DNA of 30,636 nt from the NCBI GenBank assembly GCA_027579435.1, contig JANBPK010001301.1, forward strand, positions 1 through 30,636, given 5' to 3'. The first letter of the stretch is position 1; the number at the start of each line of letters is the position of its first letter. A program made the position numbers and the translations under genes. Below are positions 10,960-21,589 of this stretch, piece by piece. The DNA comes from Candolleomyces eurysporus (taxonomy: Eukaryota; Basidiomycota; Agaricomycetes; Agaricales; Psathyrellaceae). Under the pieces are notes generated by a model. The model ran no database searches. It saw only the letters and a program-made list of their open reading frames with translations, and was not told where the DNA came from.

Positions 10960-11065
10960 GGTTTCATAGTGTAGAGATTAAATAGACACACCCATTAATT
11001 GAATGGTGAACCATATATTCAATATTAGGGTATTTATTCGCAAAAAAGCAAACACGGTCATATCA
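10960..11065 (+). repeat. Left terminal repeat of the TRIM-like element
   Basis: 106 bp, starting GGTTTCATAGTGTAGAG and ending GCAAACACGGTCATATCA. Compared with the right repeat, the last 20 bases differ at three places, each a CpG in one copy and CpA in the other. Confidence 0.65.
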
Positions 11066-12206
11066 ACGGTGAGACCACTAAAACACCAACACCACACACA
11101 ACTCAACTAAATAAGTCGAGCCGCATAAGTCGAGCCGCGTGATATCTTTAAGTCGATACCTTGTACCGAAGTCGAGCCACACGAAATCAAGTGCAAGTCA
11201 TGGGGGTAGTAGTGAGTATTAAGAATTGGTTAGATTCTTCTTTGCTAAAACTGGGGGGTTTAAAGTGTATAACACTTTACAACTCAGGTATCTTTGTCTT
11301 TTCCTTAGCAAAATATCATGCCACGCAAGATAAAGTCACAAATCCAGTTGATTGCAAACACAAAGTAACACAAAATAAAACAGCAGAAATTCTCTGAAGN
11401 AAAAACTATGCTACGAGAGTCTGTTATATATATACTATCTGGAGCCATGCGATCACCAGAGCTTGGTAAATAGGTGCACATGAGATTTATAAATAAAAGA
11501 GTCCAGGCCCCAGCTAGATAGAGAGAGAAAGAGATAAAAAGAGGGTATTGGATACAGCCAAGGTGCTGCTGCGCCACTCCTGCACACGCGCCATGACTAT
11601 TAATAGATGCATTTTGCCTTTTCTGGTTGCCAAATGACATGCCAAAGTTGATCAAGGGTGGTCGGCCTATGGTTATACCAACCGCCACCTTGGGTTGCTC
11701 CTTGCTCAAGCCACGTGAGGAGGAGTCAGACCTCTGTCAATTGAGTAGTGTTGTCTTGGCAAATCCCTTGTGACCGCTCTCCAGGTATTTCTTTCTGTAA
11801 TTGACCTTTCAGAGTATTTCAAGCCCCCTTGTCGTGCCGCGGCAGCCATCATGCCGTCTGATGCACCGGAACCTTGCCGCGCACCTCTTTATGTGCTTAG
11901 GGACTTGTCCCTACTGCTCTAGCACTGAATATACTCAATTGATGTGAGGCTGCACAAGAGGTAAGGTACCATAAGTGCTTAGGACACCTTCCTTTCTGCC
12001 TAATAGTGAAACCAGGTCGTTCTGCTGCCAGATAGGCCATTCAATCTCAAGCGGCGCCATCCAGCTAACGTACCAAACCCTAATCTCGGATATATGGCGG
12101 CGCGCCTCTAAGTCGGCAGTCCTTGAGTAGACTCCAACCCTTGTGAACCCAAGAGTAGTGTACTTCATTATCCTTCGCACCATGCGAGTTATCTTAATAC
12201 TGGGGG

Positions 12207-12313
12207 GGTTTCATAGTATAGAGATTAGATTAGACATGACCGTGTATTGAATTATGAACAGTTATTCAATAAAATGGTATTTATTTTGCAAAAAAGCGAA
12301 CACAGTCGTATCA
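12207..12313 (+). repeat. Right terminal repeat of the TRIM-like element
   Basis: 107 bp, starting GGTTTCATAGTATAGAG and ending GCGAACACAGTCGTATCA. It is preceded by a run of G that could serve as a polypurine tract. The same terminal word, ACACAGTCGTATCA, ends the related element at 15968. Confidence 0.65.
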
Positions 12314-12320
12314 CCAGAAG
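12314..12320. repeat. Target-site duplication, right copy (CCAGAAG)
   Basis: This matches CCGGAAG at 10953-10959 with one CpG/CpA difference. On the minus strand it is part of the transposase codons after VVEF. Confidence 0.6.
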
Positions 12321-13315
12321 AACTCAACAACATTGATAGACTAATAAAGATGTTAATCACTAGGGCATTGTTAAAGGTTCAAGAGGTCTTAACATATTTG
12401 ATTGTCTGCAACAATGAAATCTGCAAGCGCCTCAATGAATGTGTCATGCGTGAATTCTGGAACGGTGGATTCTGGGGCTTCTTCCGCTGTTGCTTGCCCT
12501 TTCTTTGCCCAATAGGCAGCAATGTACTGTTGGGCTTCCTTTGCAATAATCTTCAAGCCACGCTGATCGCATTCCACAACCCACTCATTGAGATGGTGTC
12601 CGTAGAGATGCCAGTGCATGGTACCTGTTCCGGACTTTCGGCTGTAAGCTTTGACATGTTTGTTCTCTGCAAGGGTCCCTGCTGCTGCTTTAGACCTGGT
12701 GTTGAAATAGAGTTGAGATATATAAGACCAACAAGTTAACGCACAGACTTACAAGCAAAAAATGCAGCTGTAATGCATCAATGTACTGTCTGTAGGCTTA
12801 TAGAAGTGCCAGACATCTTGTGCATCATAATGCTTGGTTGCAGGATTTGGGCTAGCACTGCCAGACTGGGATTCTGTATCCGAGCTAACCAAAGATGCTG
12901 TACTGGAAGAGTCAGAACTGGAATGGCGCCTGTGACTGGGACTGTGTGGGCCTGCACAAGGACATTGAGTCTTAGGATGGGCAACAGCATTCAAATGTTC
13001 CTGAACACTGCCACCTCCATCCTCTGATGCTCCACCTGCAAGAAACGGGTTCTCCAAGGCGTCAACTACGGGGTCCAATGGCACAGCAGGCTCATCCAAG
13101 TTGATGTGGTGTGCTTTGCCGCAAGCCTGGCGGTCTTCCTCCTCAATTCCGCGCTCATCAGCAACATCAAACTCAACGTTGCTGTCGTTCCTCTCCTCCT
13201 CCTCTCTCTTCTTCCTCCTCCCGGAGCCCCCAGCAGCAGAGGACTGATCTCGCTTGCGCACAGGTGCTTTGATGGGGGACGCTGGTGCCGGGTTCTTTTG
13301 GGTACCGATGGGCAT
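12314..13315 (-). pseudogene. hAT-type transposase, N-terminal part with BED-like zinc finger, interrupted
   Basis: The start ATG at 13315-13313 gives MPIGTQKNPAPASPIKAP, a basic run (GRRKKREEEERND, possible nuclear signal), an acidic region and a Ser-rich region. The exon ends with DAQDVWHFYKPTDSTLMHYS and CIFC. A 57 nt intron (12752-12696, GTAAGT...ACACCAG) follows. Exon 2 continues SKAAAGTLAENKHVKAYS, GTMHWHLYGHH, and FTHDTFIEALADFIVADNQ. C-x2-C followed by a His cluster is the BED finger layout, and the last block is the N-terminal helix region shared by fungal hAT transposases. A further short exon at 12340-12314 encodes SINVVEF, the expected continuation, after an intron with an unclear donor. 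Coding ends exactly where the TRIM-like element begins. The catalytic domain is not found in the window. Confidence 0.65.
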
Positions 13316-13435
13316 GTTGCGTGTGGTTGGGCAATGTCAAGATGGTGTAGTGAGGTGGTAGAAGCAGAGGACAGGAAGCTGTGACAGTGTCACAGGCGCA
13401 ACATCACTAACACTGAGTCACAGGCACACATTCCA

Positions 13436-13610
13436 TGGAATGCTGACAAATCTTGGGCTCATGTCATGGGTCGGCCAGCCAGGCCATGGCTGACGTGTCA
13501 GCCATGGGACAGGACCCAATTCTGTGGAATGCTGACAAATCTTGGGCTCACGTCACAGGTCAGCCAGCCAGGCCATGGGACAGGACCCAATCCTGTGGAA
13601 TGCTGACTAA
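13436..13610. repeat. Two and a bit GC-rich tandem units (89 and 71 bp) upstream of the hAT gene
   Basis: Units begin TGGAATGCTGAC at 13436, 13525 and 13596, and carry CTTGGGCTCA, GTCA, GCCAGCCAGGCCATGG and GGACAGGACCCAAT. The first unit is 18 bp longer because CTGACGTGTCAGCCATGG is inserted after GGCCATGG. The array lies about 120 bp upstream of the transposase start, where subterminal repeats bound by hAT transposases usually sit, but that role is inferred. Confidence 0.75.
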
Positions 13611-13847
13611 TCATATTTATATACTAAATATATGTTAATTCAGAAAAAAATCCAAAGAAATCAGAGAAATTTGGTAAAAATGAAAATTAAATTAAATTTG
13701 ACTAATCAAATCAGATAAAATTGGAAGAAAATAAGCAAAAATCAGGAAAAAGCAGGAAAAATTGAATTTTAACATTAAAAAAATATGAGAGAATAATTGG
13801 GAAATCTTAGAAAGTCAATAAAAAAAGCATACCATTTGTAATGCCAG
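13611..13847. other. Very AT-rich spacer
   Basis: Dominated by AAAAT and GAAAATT-like words with no coding frame. It forms a sharp composition contrast with the GC-rich array on its left. Confidence 0.5.
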
Positions 13848-14045
13848 CTAGAAGTCCATATAGACTCCATATGGACTCCACAAAGCAAAATCTAGATAGA
13901 CTCCACAAGATGGACTCCACATGGACTCCACCAGATATTTTTTGGTTTGGGTGAATTTGTGGACTCTTTGTGGACTCTTTGTGGACCCAATGCGGACTTT
14001 TTTTCTGGTTTTCTCAGCCAAAATTCTCAAAAGAGTCCACGTGGA
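13848..14045. repeat. Cluster of TGGACTCCA-type short repeats
   Basis: About ten copies of (T/A)GGACTC or AGACTCCA occur within 200 bp, for example near 13861, 13870, 13895, 13909, 13921, 13961, 13972 and 13983, with a reverse-oriented AGTCCACGTGGA near 14033. Clusters of a 9-11 bp word near an element end are typical of subterminal transposase-binding repeats. No exact terminal inverted repeat was found. Confidence 0.65.
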
Positions 14046-14053
14046 TTTGTTGG

Positions 14054-14338
14054 TTAGTGTAAAGTCCTCAAAGCACCAATGGAATGAAGATTCCAGTCAA
14101 GCATATCCGCGACTGACGGATTGGTGTTGTCCATTCCACCCATGCCACCCAAGCAACTGGAAGGGCCAGCAGCCTTGTTGTCAGGCAAAGAGTGCATTAA
14201 CGACAACCTCACAGAATTAGCGAGTCTCTTCAAAGCTTCTGTTGATGATGTCACCTGAGAAACGTGGTTGAGAACTGGATCAACCACATTAGAAGCCCCC
14301 AGTTGCAAAGGAATTGTAAGGGAACCAACAGTGTCCAC
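14054..14338 (-). other. Open exon-like segment, product unknown
   Basis: About 94 codons are open after an AG acceptor (CCTTAACAG): VDTVGSLTIPLQLGASNVVD, then SSTEALKRLANSVRLSLMHS and GPSSCLGGMGGMDNTN. Some 230 bases further upstream on the same strand, at 14550-14700, another exon-like stretch reads either MSKEVERWENVGDGILMRK or, with a 61 nt intron, DLELCQANVQRSGKMGE. Which of the two frames was coding is not clear. The segment lies between the hAT gene and the older TRIM relative, so it may be a fragment of a captured host gene. No family is recognised. Confidence 0.3.
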
Positions 14339-14714
14339 CTGTTAAGGAACATTGAAGAGCTGGTCCCGGTACTGTGCCTACTATTCCTCTGGCGCAAACC
14401 ATCAGGTTGGGTCATCCTGATATGCTTTGAGATGCACACCTGGGTTTGGCTCCGCTTTTATGCTTTTATTATGATCCCCAGTTGCATCATTTATTTGGAT
14501 GTCGTGATTTGCAAAGAATGAATGATGGGCAATGAGTGTGCAAGGGTACTTACCTAGCTTCGACTTCCTCATTAATATGCCATCCCCCACATTCTCCCAT
14601 CTTTCCACTTCTTTGGACATTGGCCTGGATGTAGAGCGTGAACGGCGAAGAATATATACAAATTGAGAACGTGGGGATTGATTACCTGACAGAGTTCTAA
14701 ATCGAGTACCACGT

Positions 14715-15968
14715 GAACGTTGATGAGATCGGTGCTGCCAAGCTCAGAATACACACACACAAAACCAACCAACCACAACCTATACCCAGGCTGTGTACAG
14801 TCAAGCAGTGTGAGAGTCAGGCTGCACGAAGTCAAAGTGCGAGTAAATGGAGGTTATTGAGTGAATTAAGAATACTGGGTTTCTCAAGTTCTCTCATAGT
14901 TAACTTCCACACAACTAGAAGTACCCTTGTGTACAAATAGTAAGGTTCCTAGTCCCAAATAGTCAATCCTTATGACCGCTTAAGTTCCTGAGTTCCAAGA
15001 TAGACTGATAGTCCATACCATGTGAAGTATGTGCAGAAAAACTTGATAGATTCATCAATAAACACAAGTAAAGATNAAAAAACAACAATGGTACAATGAT
15101 TATGCCGCTTGAGTAGTTAGCATATATATATACTACTTTGAGCTGTGTAAAAATAGACAGAGAGACACATGTGATAGATAAACAACTAGCCAATAGTAAG
15201 AGTCCAAGCATAATATAGAGAGAAAATAGAACCAGGTATTAGTAGAGGCCACGCCAAGATTGTAGCCATGCAAGTCAGGCACGCTTCTGGACGCCAAATT
15301 TGGATCACCATTTCCTTTTTGGTGAAGCCATATAAGATGCCGACTGATGATCAAGAGTGGACAGACATCTTTGCTCTGCGTCTCTTGCTCTTGTTTCTAA
15401 TCTCAAGCTGCTTGGATAGGTACAGTTGCCTGGTCTGGAGTCACCTGCACCTTTTCACCCAATGCCAATGGTCAGTCTGGTCATTCCTTTGACTAAGGAC
15501 TCATGCTGCTTCAGTTCTTTTCGCCACGTTGGAGTTTACCACCACCACTAACTATGGACTTTATCGTTTTGAAGGACACCTCAAACCACTCTAGCACTTA
15601 TACTCAATTGATGTGAAGCCGCCTGATTCCTAGACTCCCTGGTTGTGCTGCCTGAGTGCTCTGGCAGTTGCGTGCAAAAGGTATAAGACTTTCTGAAGCC
15701 GCCTGACTTTTAGCACAGCATCAACTAAGGTAGCTCTTTTAGTCCAGGTATAATACAACTGGGGTGGCTTCAAGCTGACAGTCTTGAGTAACTTCAGCTC
15801 TCATGTCCCTAGAGCAGATAGTACTAGCTCTCTTTTCCTTCTCAAGCCGCATGAACCTTATTGATAGCTTAGTCTTTCTTGTACTTAGAGAGTCAGACCA
15901 CATCAACTTTGTAGTTTATTATTGCAAAAATTGAGCTATTATTTACTAAAACAGACACAGTCGTATCA
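14715..15968 (+). mobile_element. Older, diverged relative of the TRIM-like element
   Basis: Blocks match the element at 10960-12313 in the same order: a CA-rich opening, GAAGTCAAAGTGCGAGT against GAAATCAAGTGCAAGT, GTGAATTAAGAATACTGG, AAGAGTCCAAG with GATAGA/GAGAGAAA runs, and CTCTAGCAC...TACTCAATTGATGTGA. It ends ACACAGTCGTATCA at 15968. It lacks a clear left terminal repeat and its right repeat is eroded. It has no coding frame. It is probably a 5'-truncated or ancient copy. The N at 15076 sits beside an A-run. Confidence 0.5.
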
Positions 15969-16048
15969 ACGTAATGCTGGAACCTTGCCTCAACTACTAC
16001 TTTTATCCACTCTTCTTTGTTCCAGCACACTTACTTCTAGTTGAACCT

Positions 16049-17430
16049 CTATGTCTTCTTATGCTGACTTCCAAACTATCGAGGAGCTGCTTCCATTTGC
16101 CAACAGCATGGAAAAGAAGGCCCTACCCGAAGTAATTGGGTTCCTCAACCACTGCCTGACCGCTGCACCTTAGTGGACAGCAAAGGACATGAACCTCATG
16201 AAGGCCAGACGGCTCCTTCTTGGTTCCACAGCACATGAATCTGAACTTTATTAATGTAGAGCCTGACTCATCCATTTTATAGATGGCAATAGCTGCCAGG
16301 GGTGCCATTGATACTGCCAAAAAATGCTGCCCAAGAATTGAAGCATGGGTCGCCATCTTTGTGCAGCATAGTGACTGGATATCCGATCCCAAAGCACCCC
16401 TTGATCTCTCTGTGTTCTCAAATCCAGAACCACTACCTGTGGATCCACAAACTGGAGACTTCGAGACAGATTCAGCCCAAGGCACAGACCCAAAAGATAC
16501 AGATATTTGGGATGGCAGCAAATATGTGGAGCAGAAGAAGCAAGAAGGGATGGCCAAAGGGCGGGACTTACGGCATGGAGGAGAGCCAATGAATTTGGAT
16601 GTTCCTGAGCTTGAGGAATTTGGAGGGAAAAAACGAAGAACACCAATTCTCTCTAACAATGAGATAGAGCTGCTGGAATGAGAAGTTCCAACCAAACGAC
16701 AAAAGACAGACCTTGAAACTTTTTGGTGGGTGGGAGGAGTTGCAGGGCATGAACTAGGTCAGGGTGGGGATGTATTAGGGGAGCCCAAATTGGCAAAGGG
16801 AAAAGCATGAGCTCAGGCGAAGAAGCAACAGCCGCAGAAATTGAAGATGATGAAGGTGTGCAACCCACCATGCCAAACATGTGCACAGCGCAAGGTGGAA
16901 TGCTCCACATAGTTTGAGAATCAGGCGTGTACTAAATGCTCAAAGAGTAAGCTCAAGTGTTGATATGCAAAGGGTGAGGCAGGGGATGGAGAAAATGATG
17001 AACTGGAACTGGAGGCAGAAGAGTCCAAACCCAAACCCAAGACAAAGCTGCCTGCACACAAGTCTGAAAACCAGTTTGCCAAAGGCCACAGCAGGGTATC
17101 CAAGGGTTCAAATTAAAAAGCAGGTGAGGACTTTCATCTACATGCAATCTTTTTGTTTGTTCTTACCACTCGCAATAAGCATCAAGTGAAGCGAATTGTA
17201 AAGCACCCAGCAAGTTGAACAGATCTGGCCACTTGTCAACGTTGAAAGGGAGTGGAAAGACGACCAAGGTACATAAACCTTTTCTGACCTGATGGTAGCG
17301 CAGCTGACCAAGGCTGCGATCAAAGAAGTCAGGGAATCATGATCAACACTAGGGGTGGGCAAAGAGTTGTCCCTGGAACTCAACATGAACTCATTGCCAA
17401 GAATATAGAGAATGCAGTTGCCACATGAGG
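16049..17430 (+). pseudogene. Cys-knuckle gene 1 (C-x2-C-x6-C twice), decayed
   Basis: The likely start at 16049 gives MSSYADFQTIEELLPFAN, then EKKALPEVIGFLNHCLTAAP and a TAG. A frame from 16283 encodes AIAARGAIDTAKKCCPRIEA, an acidic Asp/Glu/Pro-rich region, and EEFGGKKRRTPIL (basic, possibly nuclear). Then come two cysteine knuckles, CQTCAQRKVEC and CTKCSKSKLKC (16871-16960). Each is C-x2-C-x6-C, with eight positions between them, one of which is a TAG stop at 16910. A TGA follows at 16961. A charged helical region with KPKPKTKLPAHKSENQFAKG follows, and near 17290 AQLTKAAIKEV. The spacing equals half of a Zn2Cys6 cluster, so DNA or zinc binding is plausible. At least three stops mean it is not intact. 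The family is unknown to me. Confidence 0.5.
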
Positions 17431-17929
17431 TCCACACTATGATGACCTGACCTGGTATCCTTTTGCTTGAAAATGTTGTCAGATTATTAAAAGTCCTATG
17501 AATTTTAATTTATTCTACAAGCTTGAGTGGTAATTTATAATTCTGCACCAAATTTATGCCCTTTAAAGCCAGGGAGTATATTGTTGCAATTGATCAAACC
17601 TGACTTATTACAACTGAAAATGTTGTCAAATCACCGTTAAACTCATTTATTCTGTAAGCTTAATTGATAAGCTATGATTTTACACCAAATATACACCCTT
17701 CAAGTGCACATAATATTTTCTTGCAATTCACCAAATCCAAACAATCAAAAAAATAGTGATAAAAAAAGTGATATAGCTACAACAGTGAGGCATTTTTTCT
17801 ACCAGCCCTAGTTTTCATTGGTAAAGGATGTACTATATCTGGCTAATTCATCTGCTTCTGTAAACCCTTTTCACTGCCAGAATTATTTTCACTTTGTATT
17901 ATATTTTGTTTTAAGTTTTGAAAAAAGGT
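17431..17929. repeat. AT-rich spacer with two ~147 bp imperfect tandem units
   Basis: TGAAAATGTTGTCA occurs at 17468 and 17615, each followed by an AT-rich run, a CT(T)AA(T)TTGATAA-like word, a CACCAAAT(A/T)TA word and a CTT(T/C)AA word. The second unit fades near 17760. No coding frame is seen, and there is no clear mobile-element end. Confidence 0.5.
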
Positions 17930-20720
17930 AACATACTTTGAAACTTTGCTACATCTAGCACTTGGCTTCCCAGATGAAGGACAGCTGTGCTTGCCAGTAT
18001 GAATCTAAAACCATTCTTCAACAAATATAAAAATATATAAGATTTAGCATCATACCTTAGGTGGCCTTCCCACTTTAGGCTGCAACACTTCAGAATCTGG
18101 ATTGATTTTGTTTTGTACAGCTTTATGGAAAAATGCAAAGCCAACAGTGGTGTTATACCCCTTAGCTTGAACATTTCTCCAAGTCTCATTCTAGAAATAA
18201 GAATTAGTCAAAAAAGAAGTAAAAAAGAGATATGACAAACAGGCATTATATGCTACAATCTAAGTATAGCAGGCTTTGCAACTATGACTGTGAAGGCACA
18301 GATGCTTCCACACCAAATCTGTTGTATAAGTAGATTTTTATAGCCATTTGGATCATGCAAAAGTTTGATATCCACAGTATAAAGATGGCCTAGAAAGATA
18401 AAAACCATGTGAAATGGAACAGAAAACNAAAAAAAAAACTTGTAATAGNAACATATCAATAGTATAATTATGATCAAGATATCCAAGCTCAAAATACAGA
18501 TTATATAAACCAGCAGAAATGCACACAAACTTCTTGAAATACACTTTAGAGTACATTTTGAGATAGTTGTTGTCTGAGATGCAATTAAAGGCAAAAAAAA
18601 TTAGAAGAATTGGCAATGGTGATGCATTAGAAAACAAACTCTTCTTCCTGCCACATCTGCATGTATGGATGGATGCTATTGCGAAGCCTGATCCACATCT
18701 GTTCATTGCTGCATACCTCAGACACTGAAAAGCTTGGAGAAATAGCAACATGATACAGATAATCATTTGCAAAGTGTTGATCAAAATTTCTAAATGCTTT
18801 ACCAGTATTGGTGATCAGTGCAATAACAATAAGGGTAGACTTATCCTCTATGCAAAATTAGTGCCAGGAGTTAAGCCTCTCAAAGGCATCATTAGTTTTC
18901 AGGACCCAGTCTGGGCCATCAGAAAACTGAGAAAAGAGATTTTCTTTCCACCACTGCCAAAATGAATCACTAATGGGCAGTAGTTTGATGTGCTGCAATT
19001 TACTCACTTTGGAGCTCATTTGCAGGTTTTTTGCTGACCAAAAAATACTGGAGCTTGTTATATGCCGTTGAGCCAATTATACAAAATTTGCAACAATGAT
19101 GGCATAGTTGCTCATAACAAATGCACAGAATATGCTAATTGTGCACTTCTGCTCTGTTAGAGAGTCAGGATCAATGAATTGAGAAAAAACTTCAAAGACT
19201 TGCAAGCACTGTACTTTCTTTGCATTCTTGTTGGGTTTTGGAGCATCAATAGCTATGAAAGCTTCAAAGTCTAGTCGAGATAGGATGTAGACTGATGACT
19301 CAAAACTAAAGTTGATTGTAACAGCATGCTATAGCAAAAAAAAAGACAGATGTGAGGGTGAATAATATTAAATTATTGAATGAAGAGCACTTACATGAAC
19401 AGCAGCAAAAATCAGGCATTTACTTTTCATTGGATACACCAAAAAGCTTTGCTTGAGTGGCCTATTCACCAAATATACACATGAGGTCTTCCAAGGCTCT
19501 GGTACAGGCTTTGGTATATATTCTGCCCGCTTTGCTTTTCTTTGCCTTTGCTTCCTTTGTCTTGAGCTTTAANTTTTTCTTTCCGCTCTGCTTGCTTTGA
19601 GATAGTTATTGCATTAGCTAAATTGTTGGAATTGGAAGTATAGGAAAGCTTATTAGGGTTTGGCGTTTTGAGTTTCTTATCAAAATACTGGCAGTCGATG
19701 CTGATTGAAAAATACTTCTTGGTGTCCAACTCTAAAGGCAAAGCAGCAAAGAAACAGATGAATTTGAGTCATACAATTGATGATTGAGACAATTTTCATT
19801 AATCATGTATGTAAAACATGCACCTTGAGAGATTTGTCTAATCACTCTTTTCTCTTTTTTGCATAGTCAATCAAATTTCTTGAAAAATCCAAACACCTCA
19901 GAAGCTTCAGGTATTGTGTGAGGAAATGGAGAGTGTCAGGGCAATACTTTAGGACCCAGACATCAAGATTTTTAGTACTGAAGCAGAATAAAGTCCTAGA
20001 TGCCTAAGAGAAAGCATACTTGATGAAGGTTGGATGTGTCTGGACAAAAAAAGAGAATGTTTGAATGTGTCTGAATAAAGAAAAGGATCTTAAAGGCAAT
20101 GAACAAGATATAGGAACTGATTTGACACATATATCTATGTGCAGCAAAAAGATTTCAGCAAGAAGTAAAAAACAGTGATCAGGGCAATGTAGAAGCAAGT
20201 AACACAATACAACATGGCATGCTGATTTTGTTGCATAGAAACAATTTTTTAAATTGGTCACTCTGATCCCTCATGCTCAATCCTCAAGAAATGGTTTCAA
20301 GACAATGGGTATATTCTTTGAGAGCCAGAAAATGGTTGTGCCTGCTTACAGCAAGATTTTTGTTGAAGTATGGGTTGGGGAGAAACCATTGACTCTGGAC
20401 AGTACCAAAGTCACCATAAGCTTTTTGCGTTAATCCACTAATAGAGTGCTCATATATAATAGATTTTAATTGAAGAATCACAAAGTTTATGCTTATGCAC
20501 ACGTGTAGCAACATTATCAACATAATTCTTGCTGCCCTGTTCATGGCATGATCAAACCTTATCACTAGCTCCTCTATTTACTCACTTTGGCCAAACCTCA
20601 TATGCAAACATGATACAATGCACACTGACTTACCCTTCTTTTGCGATATATGCCGCCCTTCCACCTGTTTGTCTATCCAATTCAACAACGGCTACTGAAA
20701 GGAAGGCTGTGGTAAAGATT
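17930..20720 (-). pseudogene. Unidentified multi-exon gene, long open exons, few stops
   Basis: On the minus strand one frame runs from about 19350 to 18640 (some 235 codons) with only two stops (TAA both times). It includes SFESSVYILSRLDFEAFIAI, DSLTEQKCTISIFCAFVMSN, ISDSFWQWWKENLFSQFSDG, TNTGKAFRNFDQHFANDYLY and SVSEVCSNEQMWIRLRNS. A canonical intron (GTAAGT from 19394, GCTATAG acceptor) joins it to an upstream exon with TSCVYLVNRPLKQSFLVYPM. Earlier exons include LDVWVLKYCPDTLHFLTQYL, KKYFSISIDCQYFDKK and AVVELDRQTGGRAAYIAKEG (donor at 20633). Later ones give NETWRNVQAKGYNTTVGFAF ending VGRPPK (AT-hook-like) and, past another intron, IHTGKHSCPSSGKPSARCSK. The total is over 500 codons. It looks like a real protein, recently broken. 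I recognise no family, and no DDE triad or polymerase motif is evident. Confidence 0.5.
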
Positions 20721-21589
20721 GCCCAGCCAAGAATCAAGTATCAACTAGTGACAACATAACAGCTAGCTTTGCATTGAATGCTAACATTGCATAGGCTGTG
20801 AATGACCTTTTGAAGAGAAAAGGTGTATGTATAACGATTCTCAAAATGCCGCCACAATACCAGGTGTAAAAACTATTCATCTAACCATGACGTCCAAGCA
20901 CTCTAGTTTCAGATTAGATAAGCTTGCTATCAACCTCAACCTGTACAAGCAAGGCCAATTTTACCAAGGCTAGTTGGATAAAAATGATAACCATCCTCTG
21001 CTCTTTCATTGTTTTTATCCAAGTAATTTTTATATTCAATATTTACTTCAATGAATCATCCTTACTTACATTTCATATCACCACTTTATGTTTTGTATTC
21101 TATCCCCAGACTCACACTAAGTTACCGAAAATGTAGCAGTTAACCTTTTCTTTATGTGTGCTCTGAATCTCTATCACTCTCAACTTCTATCTTGTATTGG
21201 CAAAAAGGCTCACGAACTCGTACTAGGGGTGCTATATTGCTTACCAGAATGGTCTTCCAATTCAAAGTCTTTGAGGTTTGTTTATTATGCATTTTGTCAA
21301 CCTTTTTGCTCAACCGTCCTCGCTCAATGGCAAGTTCTGGTGCACAAATACATATTGTTTTAGCCAATTTGTGAGAACTAAAGCTTTGGATATCTCAAAT
21401 CATAAATCACAAGTCAAAATGCCTCAGACAAATGCCGCACAAATGTGGCGGCCTACTACTTCTATGTTTTTTTTTTCTCTCAACCAAATTGATTCCTGTT
21501 CAAACCGATAGCGTTTAAAGAATTGGCACTATACCAGTACCAAGATAACTTGCATGGTACAAAGGATATTAAAAAAATGGAATAGCCAA
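20721..21589. other. AT-rich stretch, no confident gene
   Basis: Short open frames exist on both strands near 21150-21510 but none shows coding character or an identifiable motif. I see no repeat ends, apart from a 9 bp inverted word (GCCGCCACA at 20848, TGTGGCGGC at 21445) that is too short to trust. Confidence 0.4.

Larger units (their letters stand above)
10960..12313 (+). mobile_element. TRIM-like non-autonomous LTR element (1354 bp)
   Basis: Direct terminal repeats of 106 bp (10960-11065) and 107 bp (12207-12313) both start GGTTTCATAG and end TATCA. They agree at roughly three of four positions by eye. A G-rich run, ACTGGGGGG, sits directly before the right repeat, as a polypurine tract should in the plus orientation. 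The 1.14 kb interior has no convincing coding frame. Short LTR-like ends with a small non-coding interior and a flanking duplication are the definition of a TRIM. A tRNA primer site after 11065 is not obvious (it reads ACGGTGAGACC), and the ends are not the usual TG...CA, so another class is possible. The element lies inside the hAT transposase gene to its right. Confidence 0.6.

Noticed and set aside
16123..16695. Long minus-strand frames opposite Cys-knuckle gene 1
   Set aside because: Composition is Ser/Leu/Cys-rich as expected for the reverse of an acidic, Pro/Asp-rich coding strand; the plus strand holds the Cys knuckles.
20848..21453. Inverted word GCCGCCACA / TGTGGCGGC about 600 bp apart, as terminal repeats of a small element
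   Set aside because: Only nine bases match and the flanks do not continue the pairing or show a duplication; chance is sufficient.
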